Source: Thiomonas delicata
GTDB lineage: Bacteria; Pseudomonadota; Gammaproteobacteria; Burkholderiales; Burkholderiaceae_C
NCBI RefSeq assembly: GCF_900088825.1
Contig: NZ_LT592171.1
Span: 69,951 to 133,950, forward strand
Length of the DNA: 64,000 bases
Direction: 5' to 3'
A program made the translations under genes and the position numbers. Numbering within the stretch: the first letter of the stretch is position 1; every line of letters begins with the position of its first letter. Below the pieces are notes generated by a model that was not told where the DNA came from, made no database searches, and saw nothing but the letters and a program-made list of their open reading frames with translations. Shown in pieces: positions 38,501 to 48,084 of this stretch.

Positions 38501-40315
38501 GCAGATGTCGATCTCGTAGCTCTTGAACTTGCCGCCGGTGTGCTGGGCGATCGAGCGCAGCTTGGCCATGTCGTCGTAGTCCAGCACCGGCTGGCTGACC
38601 TCCAGGCGCATCGGCGGGTTGACCTGGTTGATGTCCAGCAGGTTGGGGCGCGGGCCGATGAACGACACCAGCGACATCACCATGTTCTCGCGGATCGAGT
38701 CGATCGGCGGATTGGTCACCTGCGCGAACAGCTGCTTGAAGTAGTTGTACAGCGGCTTGGCCTTGTTCGACAGCACGGCCAGCGCGGCGTCGTTGCCCAT
38801 CGAGCCGACGGCTTCGTCGCCCTTCTCGGCCATCGGCGCCATGAGGAACTTGAGGTCCTCCTGGGTGTAGCCGAAGGCCTGCTGGCGGTCCAGCAGCGGC
38901 AGCACCGAAGGCTCGGGATGGCCGAGGTGGTCGAGGTCGTCGATGCGGATGCGCAGGTTCTCGATCCACTGCCCGTAGGGGCGGGCCGAGGCCAGCTGGC
39001 TCTTGATCTCCTTGTCGTCGATGATGCGCCCGGCCTCCATGTCGATGAGGAACATCTTGCCGGGCTGCAGGCGCCACTTCTTGACGATGCGGCTCTCCGG
39101 TATGGGCAGCACGCCCGACTCGGACGCCATGATGACGAGGTCGTCGTCGGTGACGATGTAGCGCGCCGGGCGCAGGCCGTTGCGGTCCAGCGTGGCGCCG
39201 ATCTGGCGGCCGTCGGTGAAGGCGATGGCCGCAGGGCCGTCCCAGGGCTCCATCATGGCCGCGTGGTACTCGTAGAAGGCGCGGCGGCGCGCGTCCATCA
39301 GCGTGTGCTGCTCCCAGGCCTCGGGGATCATCATCATCATCGCGTGCGACAGCGGGTAGCCCGCCATCACCAGCAGTTCGAGGCAGTTGTCGAAGCTCGC
39401 GGTGTCGCTTTGCCCGGGATAGATCAGCGGCCAGAGCTTCTTCAGGTCGTCGCCCAGCACCGGGGAGCTCACCGCCCCCTCGCGCGCGCGCATCCAGTTG
39501 TAGTTGCCCTTGACGGTGTTGATCTCGCCGTTGTGCGCCACCAGGCGGTAGGGGTGGGCCAGCGGCCACTCGGGGAAGGTGTTGGTGGAAAAGCGCTGGT
39601 GCACCAGCGCCAGCGCCGACTCGAAGCGCGGGTCCTGCAGATCCTTGAAATACTGGCCCACCTGGTCGGCCAGCAGCAAGCCCTTATACACCACGGTGCG
39701 GGCCGACATCGACGGCACGAAATATTCCTTGCCGTGGCGCAGGTTGAGGCGCTGGATGGCATGGCTGGCGACGCGGCGGATGACGAACAGCTTGCGCTCC
39801 AGCGCATCGGTCACCATCACGTCGGGACCGCGGCCGATGAAGATCTGGCGGATGACCGGCTCCTTCTCGCGCACCGTGGGCGACATGGGCATGTCGCGGT
39901 CCACCGGCACGTCGCGCCAGCCCAGCGCCACCTGTCCCTCGGCGCGCACCGCGCGCTCGATTTCCTGCTCGCAGGCCAGGCGCGAAGCCTGCTCGCGCGG
40001 CAGGAAGATCATGCCCACGCCGTATTCGCCCGGAGGCGGCAGCGCCACGCCCTGCGCCGCCATCTCGGCGCGGTAATAGGCATCGGGGATCTGCACCAGG
40101 ATGCCGGCGCCGTCGCCCATCAGCTTGTCGGCGCCCACCGCGCCGCGGTGATCGAGGTTCTTCAGGATCAGCAGGCCGTTCTGCACGATGTCGTGCGATT
40201 TCACGCCCTTGATGTGCGCGACGAAGCCCACGCCGCAGGCATCGTGTTCCTGGCTGGGGCAATACAAGCCGTTCTGCGCCAGGGCGGCAATTTCGGAAAG
40301 CTCGGGCGTGTGCAT
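35576..40315 (-). CDS. gltB: Glutamate synthase large subunit
   Basis: 1579 residues. The N-terminal nucleophile is Cys27 of [14 protein letters not shown], after a propeptide that is normally removed; it releases ammonia from glutamine. The central part includes the FMN-binding synthase domain ([50 protein letters not shown]). The 3Fe-4S cysteines lie in [15 protein letters not shown]. The C-terminal GXGXG domain has [12 protein letters not shown] and [14 protein letters not shown]. The ATG at 40315 gives the expected processing site. It is the first gene of the gltBD unit; palindromes lie upstream. Confidence 0.97.
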   Translation of the reverse strand: MHTPELSEIAALAQNGLYCPSQEHDACGVGFVAHIKGVKSHDIVQNGLLILKNLDHRGAVGADKLMGDGAGILVQIPDAYYRAEMAAQGVALPPPGEYGVGMIFLPREQASRLACEQEIERAVRAEGQVALGWRDVPVDRDMPMSPTVREKEPVIRQIFIGRGPDVMVTDALERKLFVIRRVASHAIQRLNLRHGKEYFVPSMSARTVVYKGLLLADQVGQYFKDLQDPRFESALALVHQRFSTNTFPEWPLAHPYRLVAHNGEINTVKGNYNWMRAREGAVSSPVLGDDLKKLWPLIYPGQSDTASFDNCLELLVMAGYPLSHAMMMMIPEAWEQHTLMDARRRAFYEYHAAMMEPWDGPAAIAFTDGRQIGATLDRNGLRPARYIVTDDDLVIMASESGVLPIPESRIVKKWRLQPGKMFLIDMEAGRIIDDKEIKSQLASARPYGQWIENLRIRIDDLDHLGHPEPSVLPLLDRQQAFGYTQEDLKFLMAPMAEKGDEAVGSMGNDAALAVLSNKAKPLYNYFKQLFAQVTNPPIDSIRENMVMSLVSFIGPRPNLLDINQVNPPMRLEVSQPVLDYDDMAKLRSIAQHTGGKFKSYEIDICYPVAWGHEGIEARLASICAEAVDALRSGHNILIVTDRHVSAQQVAIPALLAMSAVHQHLIAHGLRTQTGLVVETGSARETHHFAVLAGYGAEAVHPYLALDTIAEMARHLPGELGPDKAIANYIKAIGKGMQKVMSKMGISTYMSYCGAQIFEAVGLSRDLVDKYFTGTVSQVGGIGVFEVAQETLRMHRDAFGDNPVLASMLDAGGDYAWRVRGEEHMWTPDAIAKLQHATRSGNYQTYKEYAQLINDQSRRHMTLRGLFEFKLDPARAIPVEEVEPASEIVKRFATGAMSLGSISTEAHATLAVAMNRIGGKSNTGEGGEDPLRYRPEMRTGSAGIHDGDTLGSVLGTDRVVSDIPLKAGDSLRSKIKQVASGRFGVTAEYLASADQIQIKMAQGAKPGEGGQLPGGKVSDYIGMLRYSVPGVGLISPPPHHDIYSIEDLAQLIHDLKNANARASISVKLVSESGIGTVATGVAKAKADHLVVAGHDGGTGASPLSSIKHAGTPWEIGLAETQQTLVLNRLRGRIRVQVDGQIKTGRDVVIGALLGADEFGFATAPLVVEGCIMMRKCHLNTCPVGVATQDPALRKKFAGKPEHVVNYFFFVAEEVRAIMAQLGVRKFDDLVGRADLLDARPGITHWKAHGLDFSRVFYQPAVGRDVPRRHVEEQDHGLAKALDHVLIERARPALERGEKVQFIQNTRNVNRTVGAMLSGEVARRYGHEGLPDDTIHIQMEGTGGQSFGAFLARGITLYLIGDANDYTGKGLSGGRIAVRPTIEFRGDAQSNIIVGNTVLYGAIEGEAFFRGVAGERFAVRNSGATAVVEGTGDHGCEYMTGGTVVVLGETGRNFAAGMSGGIAYVYDVDGQFARRCNTAMVALDKVLPAAEQKATMAEALWHRGRTDEAQLRQMLEDHLRWTGSVRARELLDDWEQARGRFVKVFPHEYKRALGELAAKREAQVATAKAKAPAGNASVPAK

Positions 40316-40356
40316 GGCAGGCTCCGCGACAAAAGGAAGATCAGGACCGACCAATT

Positions 40357-40371
40357 TACTGCAATGCAGTA
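40357..40371 (-). promoter_or_regulatory. Palindrome in the gltB promoter region
   Basis: TACTGCA-A-TGCAGTA, a perfect 7-bp inverted repeat, 42 bases before the gltB start. On the minus strand it lies between a possible -35 (TTGCGC) and -10 (TAAATT). It could be an operator for a regulator of glutamate synthesis; no regulator can be named. Confidence 0.4.
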
Positions 40372-40394
40372 TGGAGCGCAAGAAAAATTCAATT

Positions 40395-40449
40395 ATCTGT
40401 CCCCATTAATTTGGTGGAAAAAGGATTCCTTATTTAAATAGGGACAGAT
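40395..40449. repeat. RAYT-associated inverted repeat
   Basis: ATCTGTCCC (40395-40403) and GGGACAGAT (40441-40449) are perfect 9-bp arms 37 bases apart in AT-rich DNA, next to the 3' end of a REP-type transposase gene. AT-rich terminal repeats with a GGGACAG core commonly flank such genes. The local base composition differs sharply from the surroundings. Confidence 0.6.
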
Positions 40450-40486
40450 TTAATCGCCGACTTGCAGGCCTGCTGCGCTCGGGAGT

Positions 40487-41245
40487 TCAGCCCTTGCGCG
40501 GCCGCCCGCGTCGCGCCGGGCGCACGCTGCGGCCGCTGCGCAGCTCCAGTTCGGCCAGGAACGCGGCGTCGCCAAGCCCGGTCCCGCTGCGCAAGGCCCG
40601 CTGCAAGGCGCCGGCGCGATCGGCGTCGACCCCCGCCTGCAGCAGCCGCGAATAAGCCGCTTCGCGCTCGAAGGGGGTGTTGCCCAACATCCAGTACGGC
40701 TGCGGGCCATGCAGCGCCGGCGCGCTGCCGAGCGCGCCGCCCAGCCCGCAATGCGCGGCATGGCTGCTCCACGACCAGGGCTGGTCCGCGTCCGCCAGGC
40801 CTTCCCGCTGCGCCGCCGCGTCCACCCACACCATCGCCGGCAGCAGCCAGGCCTGCGGCTGCAAGACCGCGCTGCGGAAGCGTCCGGCCCACACCGCAGG
40901 ACGCGCAGGCGAGCCCTGCTGTTGCGCCTCGGGGACGCCCGCCTGTTTCGCGGCGTCGCCACGCGGCTTCACCGGCCCGCCCAGCGCGCGGCTGGTTCGG
41001 CGCGCCAGCATCTGCATCAACCCCGACAGCGCCGCAGGGCGCTCAGGCGTCAGCAAGAGCCAGACCGCCTCGGGCAACACGCAATACGCATGCAGCTGCA
41101 CGGGAAACGACCCCAGCCCCTCCACCAGCCAGGCCAGGAAGCGCCAGCGCTGCGCCTCCAGCGCCAGGGGCTGCGACGCAGCAGCCGCCGAAAGCAGCAC
41201 CAGATGCGGCAATCCGGGAACACAAAGACGGGGTTGTCGGGCCAT
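40487..41245 (-). CDS. Degenerate REP-associated tyrosine transposase (RAYT)-like protein
   Basis: 252 residues. The overall RAYT layout can be followed: MARQPRLCVPGLPHLVL, LHAYCVLPEAVWLLLTPE, WAGRFRSAVLQPQAWLLPA, WSWSSHAAH and a final YWMLGNTPFERE. The metal-binding HUH motif, normally PNHVHLL, reads PEAVWLL. The catalytic tyrosine of the usual xYLLxxxRYIE segment is replaced (AWLLPAMVWVD). The protein is therefore very unlikely to be an active transposase, yet the frame is intact with a basic tail (RRGRPRKG). It may be retained for another role or be decaying slowly. It lies upstream of gltB with AT-rich repeats between. Confidence 0.75.
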   Translation of the reverse strand: MARQPRLCVPGLPHLVLLSAAAASQPLALEAQRWRFLAWLVEGLGSFPVQLHAYCVLPEAVWLLLTPERPAALSGLMQMLARRTSRALGGPVKPRGDAAKQAGVPEAQQQGSPARPAVWAGRFRSAVLQPQAWLLPAMVWVDAAAQREGLADADQPWSWSSHAAHCGLGGALGSAPALHGPQPYWMLGNTPFEREAAYSRLLQAGVDADRAGALQRALRSGTGLGDAAFLAELELRSGRSVRPARRGRPRKG

Positions 41246-41302
41246 GCCGGGATTGTGCAAGATGGGCACGGACTGCCGCGATGCGTCCGCCCGTGCCCGG
41301 CC

Positions 41303-43861
41303 TCAAGGCGAACCGCCCAGCAAGGCATCCCAGAACGATCCGCGAAGCGCGAGACTGAGCGATTCGACCTCCGCGAGCCTCGCCTGGGATGGTGCCGTCA
41401 AATGCGCATGCACAAGCGCATGAAACTCCACATGCATGCGTTCCAACCTGGCGAAAGCGGGGTCGCCCCGCGATGGAAGCGCATGCGCGGCGCACCAGCG
41501 CCCCAAGGAGCACAGCCGATGGGCCTGCGGCTGCATGAAAAAGGCTTTGCCCTGATCGCTGAGGGTCTGGTCGAGCAGCTGTTGAACCCCGACTCCATGG
41601 CTGACGATGGCTTGAATGGCGGCGTCATCGACGCGGGAACCCGCCTCCAACACCTCGACCCAGGGCAGTTGCGCACGCCAAGTCCGCAGCCATGCGTCGA
41701 GCTGAGCCGCCGACATCGGCCTCGCGACGGCATAGCCTTGCAAGTGCCGGCAGCCCATCGCCAGCAGGGCGGCGGCTTGCCGCGAGGTTTCAACCCCCTC
41801 GGCAATCACGCTGAGTCCCATCATTTGCGCGGTGCGCAGCATGCCGTAGGTGATGCTCAGATTCGCGTTGCTGCCGAACAGGTCATGCGTGAAGCGGCGA
41901 TCGATCTTGACCGTCGAGACATCCAGGAGTTGCAGGTGCGTGAGACTTGCATTGCCCGTGCCGAAATCGTCCAGGCTGACACTCACGCCCAGCCCCCGAC
42001 ATGCCTTGACCACCTCGCGGGCCTGGTGTCCGTTGAGCTGAGAGCCATGCTCGGTCAGTTCAAGCTCGATCAGTTGCGCCAAGTCGTCCGGGCGCTGCCG
42101 CAGGACATGCCGCACATCCTGCAAGAACGACGAATCCAGAAAATGCCGGGGACTGATGTTGACGCACACCTGCAGCGACAAGCCGGCGCTTTTCCACCGC
42201 TCCACTTGAGACAAGGCCTGGTCCAAGACCCAGCGCCCAAGCGGTCCGGCCAGTTGCGGTTCGTCAATGACCTCTTCAAAAGCACTGGCTGCGTGCAACG
42301 TACCAAGGTCGTCGCGCAGGCGCAGCAAGGCCTCCACCTTGCAGACGCCAGCCCGAGCCGCCTCCCCGGCATGGTCGGACACCAACGACAACACGGGCTG
42401 ATAGTGCAATTCCAGGCGATTTTCATGCAAGGCGCCGAGGACCCAGCGCCGCAAGGACTCGCGCCTGGCGATTTGCGACTCCATCTCCACGTCGAAGACG
42501 CGGTACTGGCGACGGCCCGCGGCTTTCGCCGCATACATCGCCATGTCGGCCCGGCGCAGAAGGGTCTGCACATCGCATGCGCCTTCCTGGTGCACGGCGA
42601 AACCGATGGACACGCTGATCTGCTCCGTGCGCCCGCCCAGCACCATCGCGGGCTCGACAGCGGCCAATAAGCGCTGCGCAAACGCGGACACCCCGTCGGC
42701 GCCTGGACAGTCGGGCAGGATGAGGCCGAATTCATCGCCGCCCAGCCGCGCGATCAGGTCGGAATCCCGCAGAACGGTCGACAAGCGATGGCCCACTTGA
42801 ATGAGCAGGGCGTCGCCGACGCCATGCCCCAGGCGATCATTGACGTTCTTGAAATGGTCCAGATCCAAGATCCCGACGACGAGAACCTTGCCCGCCGGGT
42901 GCGTGTAAAGGCACTGCGCCAGGCGCGTGTCGAATGCCCGCCGATTGGCCAATCCGGTGAGAGGATCCTGATGGACCAGACGGTGGATTTGCGCCTCTTG
43001 CGCCTTCAGCGACGTGATGTCCTGCAGGCTCCAGAGTGCTCCGCGCGACTGATCCCCATCTTGCAGCGGAACGTAATGCCCGAGCAGGATGCGACCGTCG
43101 GCCAAACGGATCTCGGCGGTGGTCGACTGATGGTGATGCATCTGGGCCTTGACGCGCTGGGTGGCGACTTCCGGATCGGCATGCAAACCGGCTATGCGCC
43201 CCCACAGCTCGCGCCAGGGCCGGCCGACCAGCGTGGCCGGGTCAAGGTCCAGGGCATACATCGCCATGAATGCGCCACTGCAATATTGCACGCAGCCATC
43301 GGCGGCGAACACGATCACGCCGGTTGGCAGGTTGTTGAAGATGTGGTGAAAACGCGCGTTCGCCTGCGAGGCCGAGGCATGGGACTGCTCGAGGGCATGG
43401 CGCGTGAAAATCGCCCTCGCGGCAAATGCGACGTCCCGCACCATGCGCTGAGCGGTTTCGACGAGGTCGGCGTCGCCGGCTTCATCGGCGCCGGTCTCGT
43501 AGAAGACCGCGGCGTGATTGCGCAGTTCGGGAACGCCGGGAAATGGCAAGGCGAGCATGGTCGTGATGCCGAATTCCGCCGCCCGGGCTCGCCAGGCGAG
43601 GACCTCGGGCGCGTCCATCGCCAGGAATTGGGCTTGCCCGGTCTTGACGCAGCGTGCAAATAGGCCCTCCCCGATCCGGGGACCATCGAGCGCCATCGCG
43701 ATGTCCTGCAAAGGGGCGGTGTTGCCGGCCGAGGCAAGCTGCCTGACGCGGCCCAAGCCGTCCTCTTCCGCGCAACCAACCCATGCCAGCGCGCACCTCG
43801 GTTGGCTGACCGCCGCATCGCACAAGGCTTGGAAAACGACATCGACGCTGGGCGCGTGCAT
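41303..43861 (-). CDS. GAF-PAS-GGDEF-EAL signalling protein with C-terminal CZB-like zinc domain
   Basis: 852 residues. A GAF-like sensor lies at ~1-155 and a PAS domain at ~165-285 (FNNLPTGVIVFAADG). The diguanylate cyclase domain holds an intact ARLGGDEFG (374-378) and an RxxD inhibitory site (365-368). The EAL domain has VEALLRL (510-512) and LDDFGTGNASLTHLQL. The last ~110 residues resemble the chemoreceptor zinc-binding domain: HRLCSLGRW, then HVEFH after 20 residues. No membrane segment is seen, so it is a cytosolic enzyme that could make or destroy cyclic di-GMP. The ATG at 43861 is preferred; 5' sequence beyond it is not conserved in character. Confidence 0.88.
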   Translation of the reverse strand: MHAPSVDVVFQALCDAAVSQPRCALAWVGCAEEDGLGRVRQLASAGNTAPLQDIAMALDGPRIGEGLFARCVKTGQAQFLAMDAPEVLAWRARAAEFGITTMLALPFPGVPELRNHAAVFYETGADEAGDADLVETAQRMVRDVAFAARAIFTRHALEQSHASASQANARFHHIFNNLPTGVIVFAADGCVQYCSGAFMAMYALDLDPATLVGRPWRELWGRIAGLHADPEVATQRVKAQMHHHQSTTAEIRLADGRILLGHYVPLQDGDQSRGALWSLQDITSLKAQEAQIHRLVHQDPLTGLANRRAFDTRLAQCLYTHPAGKVLVVGILDLDHFKNVNDRLGHGVGDALLIQVGHRLSTVLRDSDLIARLGGDEFGLILPDCPGADGVSAFAQRLLAAVEPAMVLGGRTEQISVSIGFAVHQEGACDVQTLLRRADMAMYAAKAAGRRQYRVFDVEMESQIARRESLRRWVLGALHENRLELHYQPVLSLVSDHAGEAARAGVCKVEALLRLRDDLGTLHAASAFEEVIDEPQLAGPLGRWVLDQALSQVERWKSAGLSLQVCVNISPRHFLDSSFLQDVRHVLRQRPDDLAQLIELELTEHGSQLNGHQAREVVKACRGLGVSVSLDDFGTGNASLTHLQLLDVSTVKIDRRFTHDLFGSNANLSITYGMLRTAQMMGLSVIAEGVETSRQAAALLAMGCRHLQGYAVARPMSAAQLDAWLRTWRAQLPWVEVLEAGSRVDDAAIQAIVSHGVGVQQLLDQTLSDQGKAFFMQPQAHRLCSLGRWCAAHALPSRGDPAFARLERMHVEFHALVHAHLTAPSQARLAEVESLSLALRGSFWDALLGGSP

Positions 43862-44286
43862 CGCCAGCGTCTGTTCCGTCCCCTGCAGCGGGTTTCTCGA
43901 CGGCGCCTCCGCCCGTTGGGTTGGATTCAGAGCATTGATTTTCAGATTAACCCCACCTGTCGGCGCCGTGAAGGCCTCTCGATGTTTCCCGCGCCGTGGC
44001 AGGCCGAACCCCTCCCCACCCCAACCCTCCCCATGCATGGGGAGAGGGCCTCACGTTCGCGCCGCGCCGTTCTCAACTCCCCCACGCGGTGGGGGAGGCC
44101 GGAAGGGGGAGCCTCGTGCGTCGTTTCGTGTCTGTCGCCCATGCTGGAAATCTTCATCGTCTGTCTCCATCATAAGGACCACGATGCGCGGCCCGGTGCG
44201 AGCGCGAGCCGCGCGTCGCGCAGCAAGCGCGCGCCCGCACAAGTTCGGCGACCAGCCGCAACCCCCGCACCCAGCTGGGCCCGGCC
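43862..44286. repeat. Intergenic region with two perfect hairpins
   Basis: This 425-base gap between nadA and the GGDEF/EAL gene holds no supportable gene. It contains CTCCCCATGCATGGGGAG (44027-44044), an 18-bp perfect palindrome, and CTCCCCCAC-GCG-GTGGGGGAG (44077-44097), a 9-bp stem with a 3-base loop. Both lie in a run of cytosine-rich repeats of a kind that recurs in many Burkholderiales genomes. Confidence 0.65.
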
Positions 44287-45387
44287 CTAAGCCGCGCCGA
44301 TGCCAGGCACCAGGCCGGCGGGTGCGGCCGCGGCCCTTTTCTGCGCCGCGGTGAAATCCAGCATGCGTTCCACGCTGCGCCGGGCGCGGGCCGCCAGTTC
44401 CGGGTCCAGGGTGATCTCCCCCGCCCCGGTCTCCAGCGCGTGCACCAGGCCCTGCAGACTGTTCATCGCCATCCAGGGGCAATGAGCGCAGCTCTTGCAG
44501 GTGGCGCTGTTTCCCGCCGTGGGCGCCTCGATGAAAACCTTGTCGGGGTTCTGCTGCTGCAGGGCGTGGAACATGCCCTTGTCGGTCGCCACGATGTAGG
44601 CGGGCGCGTTCAGCTCGCGCGCGGCCTTGAGGATCTGCGAGGTCGACCCCACCACGTCGGCCAGGGCGATGACCCCTGCGGGCGACTCCGGATGGACCAG
44701 CACCCTGGCCTCGGGATGCTCGGTCTTGAGCAATTCCAGCTCGAGCGCCTTGAATTCGTCGTGCACGATGCAGGCGCCCTGCCACAGCAGCATGTCGGCG
44801 CCGGTTTCGCGTCGGATGTAGTCGCCCAGGTGGCGGTCGGGCGCCCAGAGGATTTTCTCACCGCGGTTTTTCAGATGCCGCACGATGTCCAGCGCGCAGC
44901 TCGAGGTGACGACCCAGTCGGCGCGCGCCTTCACCGCGGCGCTGGTGTTGGCGTAGACCACGGCGGTGCGGTCGGGATGGGCGTCGCACCAGGCGGCGAA
45001 GGCGTCGGCCGGGCAGCCGAGGTCCAGCGAGCAGGTGGCATCGAGGTCGGGCATGAGCACGCGCTTGTCCATCGACAGCATCTTGGCCGTCTCGCCCATG
45101 AAGCGCACCCCCGACACCACCAGCGTGGTCGCGGCGTGGTCGCGGCCGAAGCGCGCCATTTCCAGGGAATCGGCCACGCAGCCGCCGGTTTCGAGCGCGA
45201 GATCCTGCAGGTCGGGGTGGACGTAGTAATGCGCCACGAGCACGGCGTTCTCGCGCGCCAGCAAATCGCGGCAGCGCGCCAGCAGTTCAGTGCGCTGTGC
45301 AGGGCCGGGTTCGGCCGGCACGCGGGCCCAAGCCTGCAGGGTGGAGCAAGTCGGACTTTCGACGTCGACGGGGAAGACGGTGGACAT
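44287..45387 (-). CDS. nadA: Quinolinate synthase
   Basis: 366 residues. It condenses iminoaspartate with dihydroxyacetone phosphate to quinolinate, using a 4Fe-4S cluster. Conserved parts are [58 protein letters not shown] and the cluster cysteine region [16 protein letters not shown] near the C-terminus. Its substrate comes from NadB at 3683-5254. It lies 33 bases downstream of nadC on the same strand. The C-terminal ~15 residues are Ala/Pro-rich and variable. Confidence 0.95.
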   Translation of the reverse strand: MSTVFPVDVESPTCSTLQAWARVPAEPGPAQRTELLARCRDLLARENAVLVAHYYVHPDLQDLALETGGCVADSLEMARFGRDHAATTLVVSGVRFMGETAKMLSMDKRVLMPDLDATCSLDLGCPADAFAAWCDAHPDRTAVVYANTSAAVKARADWVVTSSCALDIVRHLKNRGEKILWAPDRHLGDYIRRETGADMLLWQGACIVHDEFKALELELLKTEHPEARVLVHPESPAGVIALADVVGSTSQILKAARELNAPAYIVATDKGMFHALQQQNPDKVFIEAPTAGNSATCKSCAHCPWMAMNSLQGLVHALETGAGEITLDPELAARARRSVERMLDFTAAQKRAAAAPAGLVPGIGAA

Positions 45388-45420
45388 GGCGGGCTCCGGT
45401 GAGGGCGCGTGGCGTGACGT

Positions 45421-46266
45421 TCAGCTTGCAGCGAAGCGCATGGAGAAGTCGACCGCGAGAACATCCTTGGTCAGTTTGCCGATGGAGATGCGGTCGACCC
45501 CTGTTTCCGCAAGCACGCGTACGGTGGAGAGTTCGACCCCACCGGACACTTCCAGTTCGGCGCGTCCGGCATTGAGGGCCACGGCCTCGCGCAGCTGCTC
45601 CAGGCTCATGTTGTCCAGCAGCACCATGCGCGCGCCGGCCTCCAGGGCTTCGCGCAATTGCTCGTGCGTTTCCACCTCGATCTGCACGAACACGCCGGGC
45701 GGCGCCAGCTCGAACGCACGCTGCAGCGCCGGGCGCACGCCGCCAGCCGCGGCGATATGGTTTTCCTTGATGAGGATGCCGTCGAACAGGCCCATGCGGT
45801 GGTTGTGCCCGCCACCCACGCGCACGGCGTACTTCTGCGCCACACGCAGCCCGGGCAGGGTCTTGCGGGTGTCGACGATGCGCGCGCGCGTGCCGGCCAC
45901 GGCCTTCACGTATTCGGCGGTATGGCTGGCCACCCCCGACAGCAGTTGCAGGAAGTTGAGCATGGTGCGCTCGGCGGTCAGCAGCGCGCGCGCCGGGCCC
46001 TGCAACTCCAGGATGCACTGGCCCGGCTCCATCACCGCGCCTTCGTCGCATCGCCATGCGATGCGGGTGCCGCCGTCCACCTGGCGCATGGCGGCCTCGG
46101 CCCAGGGCTGGCCGCACAGCAGCGCGCGCTCGCGCGAGATGACGCGGGCCGTGGCCTGCGCGCGCGGGTCGATGAGGGCGGCGGTGAGATCCCCGCTACC
46201 GACGTCTTCGGCCAGGGCGCGCTGGGCGTCGCGCGCGGCGACTTGCGGGATGGTCATGCCGTTCAT
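45421..46266 (-). CDS. nadC: Nicotinate-nucleotide pyrophosphorylase (carboxylating)
   Basis: 281 residues. It converts quinolinate and PRPP to nicotinate mononucleotide. Motifs are [69 protein letters not shown] and LEVSGGV. The ATG at 46266 (MNGMTIPQ) and one three codons later are both possible. It is the first gene of a nadC-nadA pair. A 278-base gap upstream separates it from the divergent Fnr-like gene. Confidence 0.95.
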   Translation of the reverse strand: MNGMTIPQVAARDAQRALAEDVGSGDLTAALIDPRAQATARVISRERALLCGQPWAEAAMRQVDGGTRIAWRCDEGAVMEPGQCILELQGPARALLTAERTMLNFLQLLSGVASHTAEYVKAVAGTRARIVDTRKTLPGLRVAQKYAVRVGGGHNHRMGLFDGILIKENHIAAAGGVRPALQRAFELAPPGVFVQIEVETHEQLREALEAGARMVLLDNMSLEQLREAVALNAGRAELEVSGGVELSTVRVLAETGVDRISIGKLTKDVLAVDFSMRFAAS

Positions 46267-46491
46267 GGGTGCGTGACGAACGTGTGAAAACAGACAGTGT
46301 AGGTCCGGGGCCGGGGGCCTGCGCCGCGCGTCCTTGGCGCGAAAGGCACCCATGCGCCCGTGTCATTTCCGACTGTGGTTGGCATCGGAAAACATGCGAT
46401 TCCATCCAAACCATGGCGGAATCTCGACGATGGGCCGAGCCAAACACCAAAAACTCGGGTTTATCCCGATCCCTCAGGCGATTAACCCGTA

Positions 46492-46522
46492 TTGACATGC
46501 CAATATAAGTCATTGCTAATAT
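46492..46522 (+). promoter_or_regulatory. Sigma-70-type promoter before the Fnr-like gene
   Basis: A perfect TTGACA (46492-46497) lies in AT-rich DNA. A -10 element is either GCTAAT after 17 bases (46515-46520) or TAATAT after 19 (46517-46522). An AAGGAAA ribosome-binding site follows before the ATG at 46545. No clear Fnr box was found, although TTGAC-type half-sites occur. Confidence 0.6.
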
Positions 46523-46544
46523 TGCTCCATCTCAAGGAAAGCCC

Positions 46545-47354
46545 ATGGACACCGCCGTCGATTTCGCCCGTATCCCCCTCGAAGCCCTGCGCAGGCCCGA
46601 TGTCACGCTGCCCCCGGGCAAGCGGATCGCCCCTAGCGAGGTGAGCAACGCCTGGCGCGGCGCCTCCGACTGCCGCAACTGCGGCGTGCGGCGCATCGCG
46701 CTGTTCGGCGCGCTGCAGATGGAGGATTTCGACGACCTTCATCACGTCATCGACGACATGCAGTTCTCGGCCGGCCAGAAGCTGTTTTCCGAGGGCATGC
46801 GCGGCGACTCGCTGTATTCCATCAAGACCGGTTTCGTGAAGCTCGAACGCGCGCTGCCGGACAGCTCGCGACGCATCACGCGCGTGGCCAAACGCGGCGA
46901 CCTGGTGGGCCTGGAGTGCTTCATCCAGCAGCCCTACCTGCACGACGCCACCACCATCGGCACGGTGCGGGTATGCCGCATTCCGGTCGCCCTCGTGCGT
47001 CAACTGGAGGAAAAGGTGCCCACCCTGCGCCAGGAGTTCCTGGAGCGCTGGCACCACGCCCTGCGCGAAACCGACGAATGGGCGCTGCTGCTGGGTTCGG
47101 GAACCATCCCTTCGCGCATGGCGCGCCTGCTGCTCAAGCTGGCCGAGCCCGAGCTCAACGACACCATCACCTTGCCCAAGCGCGGCGACCTCGGCGCCAT
47201 GCTCGGCGTGGCGCTGGAGACGGCCAGCCGCGTCATCGCCCAGTTCGAGCGCGACGGGATGGTCGAGCACGTGGGCCCGCGCCTGTTTCGCGTCAACCGC
47301 GCCGGGCTCACGCGCCTGGTGCAGCATGGCAAGGGCGCCAAAGCGGCCCCCTGA
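46545..47354 (+). CDS. Crp/Fnr family transcriptional regulator, Fnr-type
   Basis: 269 residues with a cyclic-nucleotide-binding fold (~65-180) and a C-terminal winged helix. The recognition helix reads GVALETASRVIAQFERDG, retaining the Glu-x2-Ser-Arg that contacts TTGAT boxes. N-terminal cysteines are Cys43 and Cys46 (SDCRNCGVRR). Cys144 (VRVCRIP) aligns with the essential core cysteine of E. coli FNR. The third N-terminal cysteine (E. coli Cys29) is absent, while an extra Cys125 (GLECFIQ) is present. It may still bind a cluster, with altered oxygen response; this is inference. Confidence 0.9.
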   Translation: MDTAVDFARIPLEALRRPDVTLPPGKRIAPSEVSNAWRGASDCRNCGVRRIALFGALQMEDFDDLHHVIDDMQFSAGQKLFSEGMRGDSLYSIKTGFVKLERALPDSSRRITRVAKRGDLVGLECFIQQPYLHDATTIGTVRVCRIPVALVRQLEEKVPTLRQEFLERWHHALRETDEWALLLGSGTIPSRMARLLLKLAEPELNDTITLPKRGDLGAMLGVALETASRVIAQFERDGMVEHVGPRLFRVNRAGLTRLVQHGKGAKAAP

Positions 47355-47387
47355 AACATGCCCGGGCGAACCGCGGGCGGCGCGGGC

Positions 47388-48008
47388 TCAGCGCGCGTCG
47401 GCCCAGCGGGTGATGCCCTCCCACTGCCGTAAATCCTTCTCCACCTGGTGGGGATTGACGTCCCAGAGCGTCAACCCGTGCGCGGCCATGTGGGCATAGC
47501 CGGTGGTGGGGCGCAGCATGCCGAGCACGGGGCGCTGCAGGCGGCCGAAGAATTCGCGCAACTGCTCGGCGGCGCGGGTGCGCTCGTCGATGCGCACGCC
47601 CACCAGGCCGATGTCCAGATCCTGGAGCTTGCGGTCCTCGGCGATCTTGTCCAGAAAATCCTGCGCGGCATAGATGTCGAAGATGGACGGCTGCACCGGC
47701 AGCAGCAGCTTGTCGGCCAGGCGCAGCACGTCGTTGAAGCGCCAGCCGTGCAAGCCCGCGGGGGTGTCGATCACGACATGCGTGGTGCCGTCGGGCGGTC
47801 GGGCGATGTAGTCGGGGCCGATTTTCCAGGTGGCGATGGGCGCCGCCTGCTGGGGCCGCAAGGACAGCCACAGGCGCGAGGATTGCTGGCGGTCGGCATC
47901 GCCCAGCATGACCTTGTGGCCCTTGCTGGCCCAATAGCCGGCAAGCTGGGTGGACAAGGTGGATTTGCCCACGCCCCCCTTGGGATTGGCGACGACGACG
48001 ACCGGCAT
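47388..48008 (-). CDS. Orphan ParA-family ATPase
   Basis: 206 residues. The deviant Walker A motif is VVVVANPKGGVGKSTLSTQLA, split here as ANPKGGVGKST with the signature lysine, followed by MLGDADRQQSSRLWL and VVIDTPAGLHG. It has no N-terminal helix-turn-helix, and no parB or centromere-like repeats accompany it. It is therefore not a replicon partition system but one of the small chromosomal ParA/MinD-like proteins used for positioning. Its cargo is unknown. It converges with the Fnr-like gene 33 bases away. Confidence 0.88.
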   Translation of the reverse strand: MPVVVVANPKGGVGKSTLSTQLAGYWASKGHKVMLGDADRQQSSRLWLSLRPQQAAPIATWKIGPDYIARPPDGTTHVVIDTPAGLHGWRFNDVLRLADKLLLPVQPSIFDIYAAQDFLDKIAEDRKLQDLDIGLVGVRIDERTRAAEQLREFFGRLQRPVLGMLRPTTGYAHMAAHGLTLWDVNPHQVEKDLRQWEGITRWADAR

Positions 48009-48084
48009 GTTTTCTTCTCCCCCGAATGTGTAGCGCCGAGCTTAAGCCAAGCAGGCTCCGGGGGACAAGACCGACCGACGGCGG

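Noticed and set aside
36575..40441. A very long open frame on the plus strand across gltB
   Set aside because: It is the antisense of the GltB coding sequence; high GC leaves few stops, and the His/Arg/Ala-rich translation has no domains.
40487..41245. Active transposase
   Set aside because: The HUH motif and catalytic tyrosine are both substituted, and no target duplication or complete element ends could be identified.
47388..48008. Possible plasmid or chromosome partition locus (ParA)
   Set aside because: There is no ParB gene, no parS-like 16-bp palindrome and no replication gene nearby; it fits an orphan ParA-type ATPase.
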